Positions 1 through 11,403 of a stretch of DNA of 64,000 bases are shown here, one piece after another. Positions within the stretch are counted from its first letter, which is position 1. Every line of letters begins with the position of its first letter. The position numbers were made by a program, and so were the translations under genes. The notes beneath the pieces were generated by a model that saw only the letters and a list, made by a program, of their open reading frames with translations, had not been told where the DNA came from and ran no database searches. The DNA is from Deinandra increscens subsp. villosa (lineage: Eukaryota; Streptophyta; Magnoliopsida; Asterales; Asteraceae). Location: NCBI GenBank assembly GCA_039602395.1, contig JBCNJP010000019.1:454265-518264 (forward strand). Reading direction: 5' to 3'.

Positions 1-200
1 GATTAAAATTTGATTCCTATGACACGATTACTTTTCTATAAGAAAATAAGAGGACTCTAAAGTTTTTGGTCATTTTGAGTCAAAATAGTGATACATAACC
101 ACATGATTTCTTCCGCCTGTCACGCCTCCAACCGCCCAAACACACGCTCATATGGTGTCGCTGAATCCAAGGCCAAGGCTTCTACTCTGATACATCGGCC

Positions 201-3200
201 ATGGCGATTCCTAATATTGGCTCTTTTTCCGCCCCACCTAACGACGTCGTTGCCCCGCCCTCCACCAACTCTTTATCTGCCGAGGATGCTGCCATGAAGA
301 TCAGGAAACCATACACCATTACTAAGTCACGCGAGAGCTGGTCCGAACCGGAGCACGACAAGTTCCTAGAAGCACTCCAACTGTGAGTTTATGTTTATGT
401 ACCCCGATTACTTGTCTTTCTAGCTTCTTCATTATGCTATAGTTCTAGGGTTTCATTTCCGTCCCCGAATTGAAATCAAACTCTTTTTGCTAATAACTCT
501 GCCTCGTAAACCTAGGAAAATTGGGTCACTTTGCAGTACACTGGACAATTCCGTTTTCATGTTTTACTTTGACGAACGTTCTGCGTTAGGGTAGTTCATT
601 TGATTGTTGGTAATTCCAGGTTTCCTGCTTATTAATTGATTGGTAATTCATGAGTAGAATGGATTGTGAGATCATGTTAAACCAGAATGACCTTTTTTTT
701 TGATAATCCACAAGTTGGTAGGGTGTAATACGTTATACTAAGGCGGGGATGCCATCCTTGCAAATATTATGCCCTAACCATTGCTATCTATGTGAATGTG
801 GTTGCATTGAAGATATTTCTTGCTTGGGTGTGATACTACTATAGTACTACCCGGCCTGTGGTGCTACTATAGGCTCAGAAATTTTTTCTGCATAGATACA
901 CATAGTAATACTTCTGAATGAGTGTAGACATAGTTAGTGGCTCTTTTCCAATTATTTCTTTTATCGGGCATATTGGGGTATTGTTTGTGGTATCTTATTA
1001 ACTATAAGAGGCTTCAGCAAAAGCGGAATCTTATGTTGATCAAGACATCAAGTCAATAAAGCCACCTACTTAATTAGGTCATAGACTTAGCAAGTGTAAA
1101 CACAGGTCAATAAAGTGGGTGGGCCTTTGTGTATGAGATCCCAATGTAAAGTCTCTTTCCAATGTTCTTTTCGGTAAAAGTTATCTATTCCTCTCCTTGC
1201 TGTTCCAGTTTAATTCCAGCTGTTATTATCCATAGAAATCTATTACATTAATGATCAGTCGTAACCAATCATTTTATTCTCAACACCTCTTTTGTCAGTT
1301 AGATTGCTAAGTTTTAGCACTAGCCCTGGTGTTGCCATTTTTATTGGGGACATGTTCATATTTTATGTGCTTCAAATATCTAGCTGCCATAGGGATCCTT
1401 TTGGTGAGCTGGCCAGATTGTCTATAAAGTTGTGTGTTCTTCCTCTGACAGTGATGATGGCGCTTCAAACCATGTTTCCTTGTAATGGAAGGGTCCTTTG
1501 AACTTAACCTATATATGGCATGTATCTTCATTTTTTGATACCAATGTCACTTGTTGGATTTTTTTTTTTAAAATCTTTATATGGTTTTTTTACATCTTTA
1601 AAGCTATTTGTATGAAAGATTGCAACGTCAATAATGAGTCATCAAGGAAACAATGCACCAATAAAATCTTCAAGTTGCACACTATAGACATTATTGGCGT
1701 GCATCCGATATGGATAATGCATCTACTCTATCTTTTCTTTGAAGTTCCATGTCAATATTCATCTTATTTGTGCTTGAAAGATATATCTCTCCCATTTATT
1801 ATTCTCCTTCAGGAATGATCTGTGACAAGGCCTATATTTGTAGGACTTACCAAACAGATAAAGTGGGAGTTGACTTCTAATAATTTGTAATCTTCACTGT
1901 TTGAAATTAAAGGAAGTAATGACTGAGGAATGGACTATGGATATTCTATTGATTGGTAGCCCTCTTGCTATGTTCAGGTCTTGTTTCTTGTCAATTATAT
2001 TGAATATTAACCCAAATCAAAGTCCAGATGATATAATTCTGATTTTATTTAAAGTCAATTTGGGCGTTTCTCCTATCTAGGTCATTTTTCTTAACGGTTA
2101 AATATTCCCCACTTCATGTCTCAAGTGAGACTAGAACCCAACACTTTTAAGATGAGGGCATACACCTTTGTCACTAGGCTAAGCTAGTGGTTAATCCATG
2201 TCATTTGTAGGGGAAATTCTATTAATGGTTTTTTATGTTCACTTCCGAGCTCATATGAGTATGGTCAAATTTATAACATAGGCTGTATGATTCTGACATT
2301 ATATGGTTGGTGAAAATATAACAATGAGCTTATTAATGTAGATAGGGGTCCACAAGTAACATGTGTTATGGTGATAAGTGAAGTGATAAATGACCATACA
2401 ATGGTCCAAAAGTCTCATGTCAATTGGCTGCCAAGGAGTAGGTTATCCTCTAGCTGCTGTCCGTGTCAGTTAGCAACTAATGTGAGACTAAGGCTTTTAG
2501 AAAAATCAAGTGTGACGAAGTAGAGTTATTCAGGCTAGGTTTGGAATTAGTGAGGCTTACGTTTTTAATTGGATGAATAAGCTATAAAGCAAACTGCTTA
2601 GTAGTTGTTAAGCAAGTTGAAAAAGGCAGTTCATGCTAATTTTTTAAAAATTATTCTAGCCTGAGGGGATTTAGCTTCTAACTTTGGCAGCCCAATTGAA
2701 TTTGAGCTCACTTTAAAAAAAACAGAGATCAGTGAGACATGGTCTTGCAACTAGAAATATGACGAGTGACTTGCATCTTAAACATTAGAAAATAAGAAGT
2801 GTGGCGTATTTGCACAATGTTTCTAAATCGACTATTTTCTGGATTTTGCGATGAAATCTCAAATCATTGCGCTAGTTTTCTTAATTGACTTTTGTTCCAT
2901 GATTCCATCAACCAGTTTTTCAGATTGGAGCTACTTTTTCCTTCCCAAGTAGTTGTGTTTGTGGAACAATAAAGTTTTGACATTAAAAAGTAATTGTATT
3001 AAATTGCTATCACTTCAAAATTTGATTATCCATAGGCTTACACAACTACATATATTTTCATTTTACATAATTTAAAATGAATTTTATAATCTGCGTAATC
3101 TCTTCTTAGGTTGTTAACTCCTCACCTGACCACCTATTCTCTCACCTCTTTCTCGAGAGTCTTAATTTGAGAATAGATGTTAGATCCTAACAAGCTGGTA

Positions 3201-6053
3201 CACAGAAATTCGTAATTCAAACTTTGACGACCTTTAATTGTAACGGTAGACAATGAATGGAACCAAGATACAGAAAATCACCACTCGATCTATACGTTGG
3301 GCCAGTGTTGTAAAAATCGGCCTAGGTGGCGATTAATCGGTAATCGGTAGTTTATCTAGGAAATTTTAGCTAGGCGGTCATTAATCGGTGAAAGAATTAG
3401 GCGAAAAAGATCGGCCAAAATCGGTCAAAAATTGCTCAAAACCGGTCAAAAATCGGTCAAAATCGTAAAAAAAGGATTTATAAGTACTTGTTTTGTTATA
3501 AATAAGTTTGAATTCTATGAATTATGAAGTATTAATGTGGATTTGAAAGTATTATTGTCATATAAATGTGTATATATCATATAAATGTGTATATATATAA
3601 ATAAATTATTGTCATATAAATGTGTATATATATAAATTAAAAAAAATTACAAATCGATTAATCCCGATAAAATGTTAGGCGGTACTCGACCGCCTAGCTA
3701 CCGCCTAGCGCTTTCTATAACACAGCGTTGGGCACTCTGAAGTTTAATTTCGCTCTGTCCCTCGTTATTTGTTTTGAAATTACATAGTGAAATGAAATTA
3801 AAAAACACAATCCCACGTAGCTTAAATACTGCTTGATTCTAGGAAACAACAACTGTTTGAAACTGACTAAAAAACTTAATAAATAAAAGAACAAAATTAG
3901 CAAAGTTGAAAATAAAAAGGAAATAGCAACTGCAGTACGTGGCGGTGAACATGCAGCATGCATGTTCATGTTTTGAAGCCCTCCACTTGGATCAATTTAA
4001 TCCAAGTCAAACTCGTTTCGTGCAACCCGATTCTTTCAATGGCTAGCACATTTGAACTCGGGGTATTTTGGCCATCACGCAATGATTGAATTCTATTTGA
4101 CATCTTTGATTTGTTATATTTTGCATGATTAGCAACCCTTGTTAATAAATTCTCAGTGTGATTAGCTACCTGGTTGTTGTTTGACGGTTTGACACTTTGA
4201 CCTTCTGATTTACAGATTTGACCGTGACTGGAAGAAAATTGAAGCTTTCATAGGCTCAAAAACTGTTATCCAGGTACATTGGGCCTTTTCCTTAGTTCAG
4301 CAGATTCTTCTTTTCTCTTTACCGTGCATTAGTTTCAAACTTTCTTATTAAAAACGTTGAATTTAACCTACATGACCATGTCAACTGTCAAGTTTTTCTT
4401 TTTAATTTTTTTATTTTTTTATCTCGTTTACTTATTTTATAAAAATAAGCAAGCATACTTGATTAATTGGAAACAACCGTTTCAGATTCGTAGTCATGCA
4501 CAGAAGTACTTTCTAAAGGTCCAAAAAAGTGGCGCTAATGAACATCTCCCTCCCCCTCGTCCTAAAAGGAAAGCTGCCCATCCGTATCCGCAGAAGGCTG
4601 CAAAAAATGGTCAGTTCGATACAGATTTGTGACCTTCACTGTTATAATCTTGGGAGGCGTTTGGCTTGCACTTGGGGATCACTATGGGTATGGGTTTGAT
4701 AACATGATTGAATAATGGGTATGGATATCTAAACCCAACCCTTCAATTTTCTGGGTATCACCCCATTCTATCAAACTCACAAACCCATACCTTAAACCAA
4801 ACACCCCCATGGATTCTTATACTGACCCGAGGTATAATATTTGACAGTTCCAGCAGTTTTTCAAGTTACAACATCTTTTCAAACCTCAACTGCTCTTAGT
4901 GAACCTGGATTCGTACAAGGGACAAATCCTTCAACACTGGTGGAAAAAACTGTATCAGATGCAGCTGTTTGTTCTAAAATCCATAATGCCAAGGATTTAA
5001 GTAGTTTATCCAAGATGGTCAAAGGTAAGGACTCCATATGGGCTAAATGGCTAATATGCTTAATTTAATGCGGTAGCTTTTTAATTTTTTTTTTATTATA
5101 TATTTTTATGTCTTTGTTTTCGGACCTTGCTGTTTACTTCTTGACACTTTTATATTACAGATGATAGGTTATCCACAAGCCAACCAGCAGATAATATCTG
5201 TTGCAGCAGTAATGAGAGTGCCCCCAAATCACAACCTGCGAGTGAAATGCATGAACGAAGAAAACACGAGCTTCCACTTAGAGGTAACTTTAACATAGTG
5301 ATTCATTTAAATGGTGATGTTAGCTGGCATTAACTGAGTTCTGTATATACTATTTTACTATCCAGATATCATGTATTTTTGTCTGATGCAACATATTATC
5401 AAAGTGGGCTTCCCTTTTCTTTCAGTTCACCCCACAATTTATCTTTTTTTGTTTTTTTTTTTAATTCTGCAGTCCTTCCAGACTTTTCTCAAGTTTATGG
5501 CTTTATTGGCAGCGTCTTTGACCCTAATTCCAGTGGCCACTTGCAGAAACTCAAGAAGATGGATCCCATTGATGTCGAAACAGTAAGCTATTATCGTTTT
5601 GATCAGTTTTCTACTGGATATTCCTTCTATGATTTTTGGTAGATGCTAAAGGCTTGTTCATGCATATTAGAATTTAGAAAAGCGAATAGATTATTTTTAA
5701 TACCAGCTTACGGTTCCGTGCTTTGTGTTTGTTATTTGTTAAGAGCTTTTCTACCTGGGTGTAACCTGTAACTAAGGAGCATACATCTTTAGTTCACATT
5801 ATTTGAAGACATTGCTGATAGGAGGTTCTTGAATTATTTATCATTCAGTATAAGGAAATTAGTTTTATTAGTATTTTATTGATCAAATAAGTAGTTAGTA
5901 TTTTTTTATGGTACTAGGATTGCTAGTGCAAATGAAAGTTGGGACTACTATTGGCCGAACTAATAATATGGATTACTAACGGCTAATGGGTCATAGTTTG
6001 GATTGTTAAAATCCAATTTGCCTTATTATTGTTATTATTATTATTATTATTAC

Positions 6054-6149
<96 letters not shown>

Positions 6150-6862
6150 CATCTTTCCTTGCATTTCGAGTACTAGGGTATCTCAGTATTTCAAGGTCCT
6201 CTTGAACACCGGTTAAATTTTGTTGCATATATCTGTAATTCTTAATTTATGTTTACAATATTTTTTCAGTACTTGGTTGCTAATTTTCGCAAACGAATTA
6301 TGAAACAATATAATTTAGTCTCCGATTCTCTTCTCCCTCTCTTATGCATTGTCATTGATTTGTTGTGCTTATTCTCCGCTCCTGTTTTCTCAGGTACTGT
6401 TGCTAATGAGAAACCTCTCCATCAACTTGACTAGTCCTGATTTTGAGGATCATGTAAGATTGTCAAACTTAATAATAACTATTTTTAAGGATCATGTGGG
6501 AATGCATTTAGTCATTCACACATAAACTTGAAAGTTGAAACCAATTTATTTGCAATTATTCATGATGTTTGTTTGGTGGTAGTGTGTTACCAAATAAGTT
6601 CTAATTGTGGCAGAGGGCATTTAAGTTAAAGAGACTTCTTCTATCTTACTTTAACCACTTTGTTTCTGATTATTATTAATGATTGCAGAGACTTTTGTTG
6701 TCAAGCTATGAGATTGAATCAGAGAAGGAGAATTCAGATGATGTGATGGACACCCTTCTCGATTGTCAACCTGAACAAGATGGGTCACCTTGGGTCAGTA
6801 ACAATGCTCTCTCTCTCTCTCTCTCTCTCATATACTTGTTTTACCAGACACAAAAGTTATGA
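201..6862 (+). CDS. RVE6: RVE6-type REVEILLE MYB transcription factor (8 exons)
   Basis: Single-repeat MYB factor of the SHAQKYF (REVEILLE/LCL) class. Family members bind evening elements in the nucleus and activate afternoon- and evening-phased clock genes. Exons read from GT-AG sites and protein continuity: 201-382, 4216-4273, 4486-4609, 4848-5024, 5161-5283, 5473-5582, 6394-6453, 6689-6862; about 335 residues. The MYB repeat (about residues 37-95) reads IRKPYTITKSRESW...HDKFLEALQLFDRDWKKIEAFIGSKTVIQ and then SHAQKYF, followed by PPPRPKRKAAHPYPQKA. The C-terminal LCL-like block has LPDFSQVYGFIGSVFDP and ETVLLLMRNLSINLTSPDFE, closest in my memory to Arabidopsis RVE6. The 3.8-kb first intron holds a hAT MITE. 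The last ~18 codons read through a CT repeat, so the 3' end is uncertain; a GT at 6796 could be a donor. Met at 201 is the first in-frame start, but an upstream frameshifted N-terminus is likely (see findings). Confidence 0.9.
2088..2199 (-). mobile_element. SINE-like tRNA-derived insert in RVE6 intron 1
   Basis: On the minus strand the sequence has a Pol III A-box-like TAGCTTAGCCTAGTG and, about 40 bp on, a B-box-like GGTTCTAGTCTC. It is flanked by a 7-bp direct repeat gtcattt (2081-2087 and 2200-2206). There is no long A tail, so it is old or truncated. Confidence 0.45.
3303..3725. mobile_element. Non-autonomous hAT element (MITE) in intron 1
   Basis: The 423-bp insert is bounded by a perfect 8-bp target duplication cgttgggc (3295-3302 and 3726-3733). 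The termini are imperfect inverted repeats, CAGTGTTGTAAA at the left and, on the other strand, CTGTGTTATAGA at the right. An 8-bp TSD with CAGTG-type ends is diagnostic of hAT. The interior is non-coding, with repeated AATCGGTCAAA-like words at the left and GGCGGT-rich inverted segments near both ends. Confidence 0.85.
4651..4809. mobile_element. Foldback MITE-like element in RVE6 intron 3
   Basis: The ends are inverted: TGGGAGGCGTTTGG at the left and, reading the opposite strand, TGGGGGTGTTTGG at the right. Inside, GGGTATGGGTTTGATA-like words recur in opposite orientation, so the whole 159 bp can fold on itself. GGGGGTGTTTGG ends recall Tourist/PIF-type MITEs, but I see no clean 3-bp target duplication. 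Confidence 0.5.
5743..6029. repeat. Intron 6 segment duplicated at 13407-13682
   Basis: The stretch from agcttttctacctgg to aatccaatttgccttattat, inside RVE6 intron 6, recurs about 7.7 kb downstream with small differences. The downstream copy lacks the microsatellite and exons 7-8. Confidence 0.8.
6023..6149. repeat. (ATT)n microsatellite in RVE6 intron 6
   Basis: About 127 bp of nearly pure TTA/ATT triplets. On the minus strand it gives a spurious poly-asparagine ORF, which is not a gene. Confidence 0.95.
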
Positions 6863-6894
6863 CTATTCACATGCGAACGAATTGATTTGGGTTG

Positions 6895-7540
6895 TGCTGT
6901 AACTATCCGATGAGAAACGACTAGGTTTGGGAATTCAAATAAAAATGATAGACAATGAGTCGATCGAGATACAGATTCACCATTCAATTCAACTCGAAGA
7001 GCTTCCTAAATTGAGTTTCGGATACATAAATCACCACCCGAGACTTGAGTAGAGGTTCTAAAGAACACCACCAAAGTGGCCAAACTTGGATTAGCAATGG
7101 ATAATGCAATCTCTTTAAACATAAGAAATCACAGAAACTTTGTTTAACATAAATTCACCAGTCACCACCTCAACAATACAAAGTTCAAACACATATAAAG
7201 AGAAGAGGCTACAGCTATATCTTTTTCTTTAGGAAAGGAAATAAAGAAAGGTTGAGCAATTATCCTAATGCCAAGAGTACAACTATAAAAGAATAAGAAA
7301 GAAACACAAGACTTGGGCAAAATTGAAAGCTAATTTGAAGGTTGTAGAAAACTTGGATTGTTAAGCATGCATGGGATTCTTTAACTGTTACCGTGAGTGT
7401 TGACCTTTTCCATATTTTCGACCCGTATCCGGATAGCGATTCAAATCTGACATGTTGAACAACTAATTTATTTAACTTTCCAACAATTACGTTTAACACC
7501 ATAGAGAATTTATGTGTAGGCTTACTGCTATCATCCTCCC
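6895..7540. repeat. Local dispersed repeat, copy R1
   Basis: First of three diverged copies of an unnamed repeat (others at 8110-9019 and 13684-14218). Shared landmarks are GGAATTCAAAT, TCAACTCGAAGAGCTTCCTAA, CCTAATGCCAAGAGTA and ATATTTTCGACCC. A minus-strand ORF of 123 codons (7260-7631) overlaps it but is not conserved in R2 or R3, so I do not call it a gene. The family is not recognised. Confidence 0.75.
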
Positions 7541-8105
7541 AATCTTTCAAAAAGTTATTGTTACTCAAACTCAGGTGCATCTCTGCTGTACGAGTATAAC
7601 TTGAGGATTGCAATTGGAGTAGCACATTCACTTGCGCTTAGGTCTTTATCTACAACCCTTTGTTCGTCCCATTTGCATCTTGTTCGGTAGCGGTACCGGG
7701 TGTCTTCGTTCCCCCATGTTCATCCTGCATAAACTCATAATTCCTTTCAAAATCTTGCATCGGGATCAAATCATCTTCTTGTTCACTGATATCGTAAAGA
7801 GCCTGTTTCAGAAATAGGCACTCGTTTTTGTCGGGAACAATTTAATTCATAAAGAGGTTTAACATCCGAATCCTTCAATTGTTCTTCCATGGTTATGTGG
7901 TCTCGTGCCATTTTGTGGAATTCACTACTCTTACAATGATCGAATTGTTAGAAAACAAAAGGTATATTTTTGTTTGGAAGAAGCGACGTAAGCAAATCGG
8001 GTTACAAACAAAAATGGTTTTTTTTTTATTTATTTATATTTTTTTTGTGGAAACGGAAGAGTATTTATTGGGTTGGAATGAAGATTAGTTTTTGGTTTTT
8101 CTGTG
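7541..8105 (-). other. Degenerate coding-like stretch, unrecognised
   Basis: Minus-strand reading gives two broken but protein-like stretches. About 7910-7786 begins MARDHITMEEQLKDSDVKPL, and about 7840-7655 includes ALYDISEQEDDLIPMQDFE; they sit in different frames. No family recognised. It may be the body of whatever element the R1-R3 repeats belong to. Confidence 0.3.
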
Positions 8106-8109
8106 ATAC

Positions 8110-9019
8110 TTGAGATGCTATAACTATCCTGTGAGGAACCACTAGGTTCAGGAATTCAAATAGAAATGATGGACAACAGATACATATTCACCACTTGATT
8201 TAACTCGAAGAGCTTCCTAAACCGAGTTTCGGATACATAAATCACCACCGAGATTCGAGTAGAGGTTCCAAAGAACACTAAGTAGACAAACTTGGATCAA
8301 CAATGGATAATGCAATCTCTTTAAACTTAAGAAATCACAGAAACTTTCTTTAACATAAATTCACCACTTCAACAAAGACAAAGTTCAAACACATATTAAG
8401 AGAAGGGTCACTGCTATGGCCTATTCTTTAGGAAATAAAAAAGGTTAAAGTTTTTATTTTTTTATTATTTTTGAACGATATTGAACTTCAACCCGGCCAC
8501 CCAGGGATGAACACCTGGCATAACGGTGTTACCCACGACACGCTGCGAGCACAGACCATGCGGGTAACCCAGGCCATTAGTCGTGCCTATTCCAAGAAAA
8601 ATCCATCTCTGCGGGCCAGTTGGTAAAACCTGTATGGTTCTAGGATTGAACTAGTGACCTCTAAGTCAACTAGTCTCCCATCATCACCGATACCACTAGG
8701 ACAAGTCCGACATCCAATAAAAAAGGTTAAGTACTAGTCCTAATGCCAAGAGTATAACTACAAAAGCATAAAAAAGAAACTCTAACAAAAGACACGGGCA
8801 ACATGAAATCTAATTTGTAGATGGTAGAAAACGTGGATTGTTAAGCCCACATGGGGATCCTTCAACCGTCAACGTGAGTGCTGACCCCTTCTATATTTTC
8901 GACCCATACTCAGATGGTGACTTAAATCTGGCATGTTGAACGGCTAAATCATTTAAATTTACAACACTTAGGTGGCGTTTAACACCGTATAGAATTCCCT
9001 CGTGGGCTTACCGCTGTCA
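8110..9019. repeat. Local dispersed repeat, copy R2, split by a SINE
   Basis: Second copy of the R1 repeat, beginning GCTATAACTATCCTGTGAGG and ending near CGTGGGCTTACCGCTGTC. It is interrupted at 8449-8715 by a SINE that is absent from R1 and R3. Confidence 0.75.
8449..8715 (-). mobile_element. tRNA-derived SINE with 15-bp target duplication
   Basis: Minus-strand SINE of about 267 bp. A-box-like TGTCCTAGTGGTATCGG lies near its 5' end and a B-box-like GGTCACTAGTTCAATCC downstream. The body has CGCAGCGTGTCGTGGGTAAC, shared in part with the SINE at 52531-52816. An A-rich tail reads as T-rich at 8449-8478 on the + strand. A perfect 15-bp direct repeat AATAAAAAAGGTTAA flanks it (8434-8448 and 8716-8730). 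The empty sites are seen in R1 and R3. Confidence 0.88.
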
Positions 9020-9480
9020 GGTTGTGTTTGTATCTTTAAAGGGTTAAATGGGTCGTCTGAAGTGTTGTACTAATGCATACATGTTACAACCTTCTAAATT
9101 GCTCTGTTCAGCAAGCTAATATATTTTAGGTTTTGCAATCATATTTAGGGTGATTGTCAGAAAACCTTATGGACTTTCACTGTATTTGTTCATAAGTCCA
9201 TAGTCTTTATTATCTTGTGATTAATTTCTAATAACTTCTAAATCTTAACGTTTAAGTCCTGGATTCTATTTTTAACAAAAATATCCATACTTTCCCTGGA
9301 TATGATCAAGTTTCAAAAATAAAGTCTAAGGACTTGCGTGCGAAGTCAGCACACAGTTCATATTGTTTTTGCAATAATGCCCCTCATGTTTATCACACTA
9401 GTTATGTATAGAAAATGTGTAAAGTTCGGCTGGACAGGCCCATTTCAACAAGTACCAAAATTCACTTGTTTTGATCTTTT
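9020..9480. other. Intergenic sequence before assembly gap
   Basis: AT-rich, no gene recognised. The last bases before the gap (9444-9474) match 14220-14250 over 31 bp. Confidence 0.6.
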
Positions 9481-9980
9481 NNNNNNNNNNNNNNNNNNNN
9501 NNNNNNNNNNNNNNNNNNNNNNNNNNNNNNNNNNNNNNNNNNNNNNNNNNNNNNNNNNNNNNNNNNNNNNNNNNNNNNNNNNNNNNNNNNNNNNNNNNNN
9601 NNNNNNNNNNNNNNNNNNNNNNNNNNNNNNNNNNNNNNNNNNNNNNNNNNNNNNNNNNNNNNNNNNNNNNNNNNNNNNNNNNNNNNNNNNNNNNNNNNNN
9701 NNNNNNNNNNNNNNNNNNNNNNNNNNNNNNNNNNNNNNNNNNNNNNNNNNNNNNNNNNNNNNNNNNNNNNNNNNNNNNNNNNNNNNNNNNNNNNNNNNNN
9801 NNNNNNNNNNNNNNNNNNNNNNNNNNNNNNNNNNNNNNNNNNNNNNNNNNNNNNNNNNNNNNNNNNNNNNNNNNNNNNNNNNNNNNNNNNNNNNNNNNNN
9901 NNNNNNNNNNNNNNNNNNNNNNNNNNNNNNNNNNNNNNNNNNNNNNNNNNNNNNNNNNNNNNNNNNNNNNNNNNNNNNNN
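9481..9980. other. Assembly gap (500 N)
   Basis: Exactly 500 N, a conventional placeholder for a gap of unknown size. ORFs spanning it are meaningless. Confidence 0.98.
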
Positions 9981-11152
9981 CTCACAATTAGTCAAAATTT
10001 GAGGTATTACAAGTGAGATACAGACTTATAAGTTACAATTTATATCTACTCATAATAGAGTCTTATTCTTAGTTGTTTAAATAAAGGAATAGATATCTGT
10101 ACTAATTCTCACCTTATAATATCAAGAAACCATTTGAATAGGGTTAAATGATATTATAATGGTTTCCCACAATTGATATTAGTATAAGCTAAATGATAAT
10201 ATGGAGTTATTATATGATTTCTACAGGTATAACATAGTGTAATTGATTACTATAATTATGGCTGCTAAATATTATGATTTGAACAAAGATAGTCTTGAAA
10301 TAATGTATGGATATCCCGATTATTTTCTGCAACCTTGAAATCCAGGGTCACAGTTGATTTTAAAATGTAAATTTTATTTAATGTTGTATTTCTTGGGGGT
10401 GTATTAGGATATGGATCTTGATGTTTAAGAATCTTTATGGATATGGATCAAAATGTAAACTTTATTTGCAGGTTGTTGCTATGGATAAAGTTTTGACTTA
10501 AGTTTTGAAGATGTTATTTTGTGCACACCAGGGATACCATGTATACATATAGGAAACAAGAAGCTCAATGTAAGATAAACCACTCTGTATTAATTAATTC
10601 ATAGAAAACGAATGTTTTTTTATTTATTTTATCATTACCCTTTTCTAACCTATGATTAAGAAGTCTGACTCACTAACAACAGGTTCCAGAGTGAGAATGC
10701 CTGCCTAATTCCAGCGGGATCAACCCCCGGTAACAAAACACAAAGCCTACAAAACAGAAAAACACTTGCCGAAAATTCTACTGCAGAAAAAACAAAGAGA
10801 ACACAGTAAGATATATGGCATAATAACTATCTTACAAATGGGAACTGTAAAGCAATATTCTCTGTTCAACAGAAAAAACCCTTCACTTGCAAGGCAGCCA
10901 TCACTGGGTTTATCACAGATCGTACATAATACTATAAGGATTGCCCTGAATGTCACTTTGAAGTTTACCAAAAGGGGGAAATGATCATGGAAAGCCATAA
11001 AAATATCTCTGAACCAAACTTCATGTAAGTTTGTAAGTCTATTACTTACACTGGATAACCATTGAACTATTTCTCTGATGATTATAAACCAAATAGAATA
11101 GTAAACCTCTTACATAATGCAGAGTGGTCAACCCATATCTCATTTGAGAGAC

Positions 11153-11156
<4 letters not shown>
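9981..11156. other. Intergenic sequence, nothing recognised
   Basis: AT-rich with short ORFs only. Around 10680-10745 the minus strand reads LPGVDPAGIRQAFSLWNLLL before a stop. This looks protein-like but I cannot assign it. Confidence 0.5.
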
Positions 11157-11191
<35 letters not shown>

Positions 11192-11195
<4 letters not shown>

Positions 11196-11367
11196 AAAGT
11201 TCATTGTAGACACCCCCATAAGTGTAGAAGACACATTTTTCACCATTAGATTCTTTATCTAATGGTTGGATTAATTTTCTTTTTTCTCTTTTTCTTTTTT
11301 TTCATTAATTAGAAACTTTACATGTGAAAAGAGCTATTTCACATGCGAAGTGTCTACAATGAACCTC

Positions 11368-11371
<4 letters not shown>
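11192..11371. mobile_element. (TA)n-flanked TIR element E1
   Basis: A 180-bp element between TA tracts 11157-11191 and 11372-11401. The ends are inverted: GTTCATTGTAGACAC occurs near the left end and, on the opposite strand, GGTTCATTGTAGACAC at the right. These terminal words recur in element E5 (23455-24098). No ORF; non-autonomous. Confidence 0.8.

Positions 11372-11401
<30 letters not shown>

Positions 11402-11403
<2 letters not shown>

Larger units (their letters stand above)
383..4215 (+). other. Long first intron of the RVE6-like gene
   Basis: This 3.8-kb intron splits the MYB repeat after LEALQ. Besides the SINE-like insert at 2088-2199 and the hAT MITE at 3303-3725 it holds only AT-rich sequence. 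Its short ORFs have no recognisable domain. Around 3195-3294, just left of the MITE, there is weak similarity to the start of the local repeat annotated at 6895-7540. Confidence 0.8.

Noticed and set aside
88..297. ORF overlapping the RVE6 start in another frame
   Set aside because: A shadow frame without similarity; the meaningful out-of-frame start is at 152.
5983..6228. Minus-strand ORF rich in asparagine
   Set aside because: It is the ATT microsatellite translated; no start context or domain.
7260..7631. 123-codon minus-strand ORF in repeat R1
   Set aside because: Not conserved in R2 or R3 and no recognised domain.
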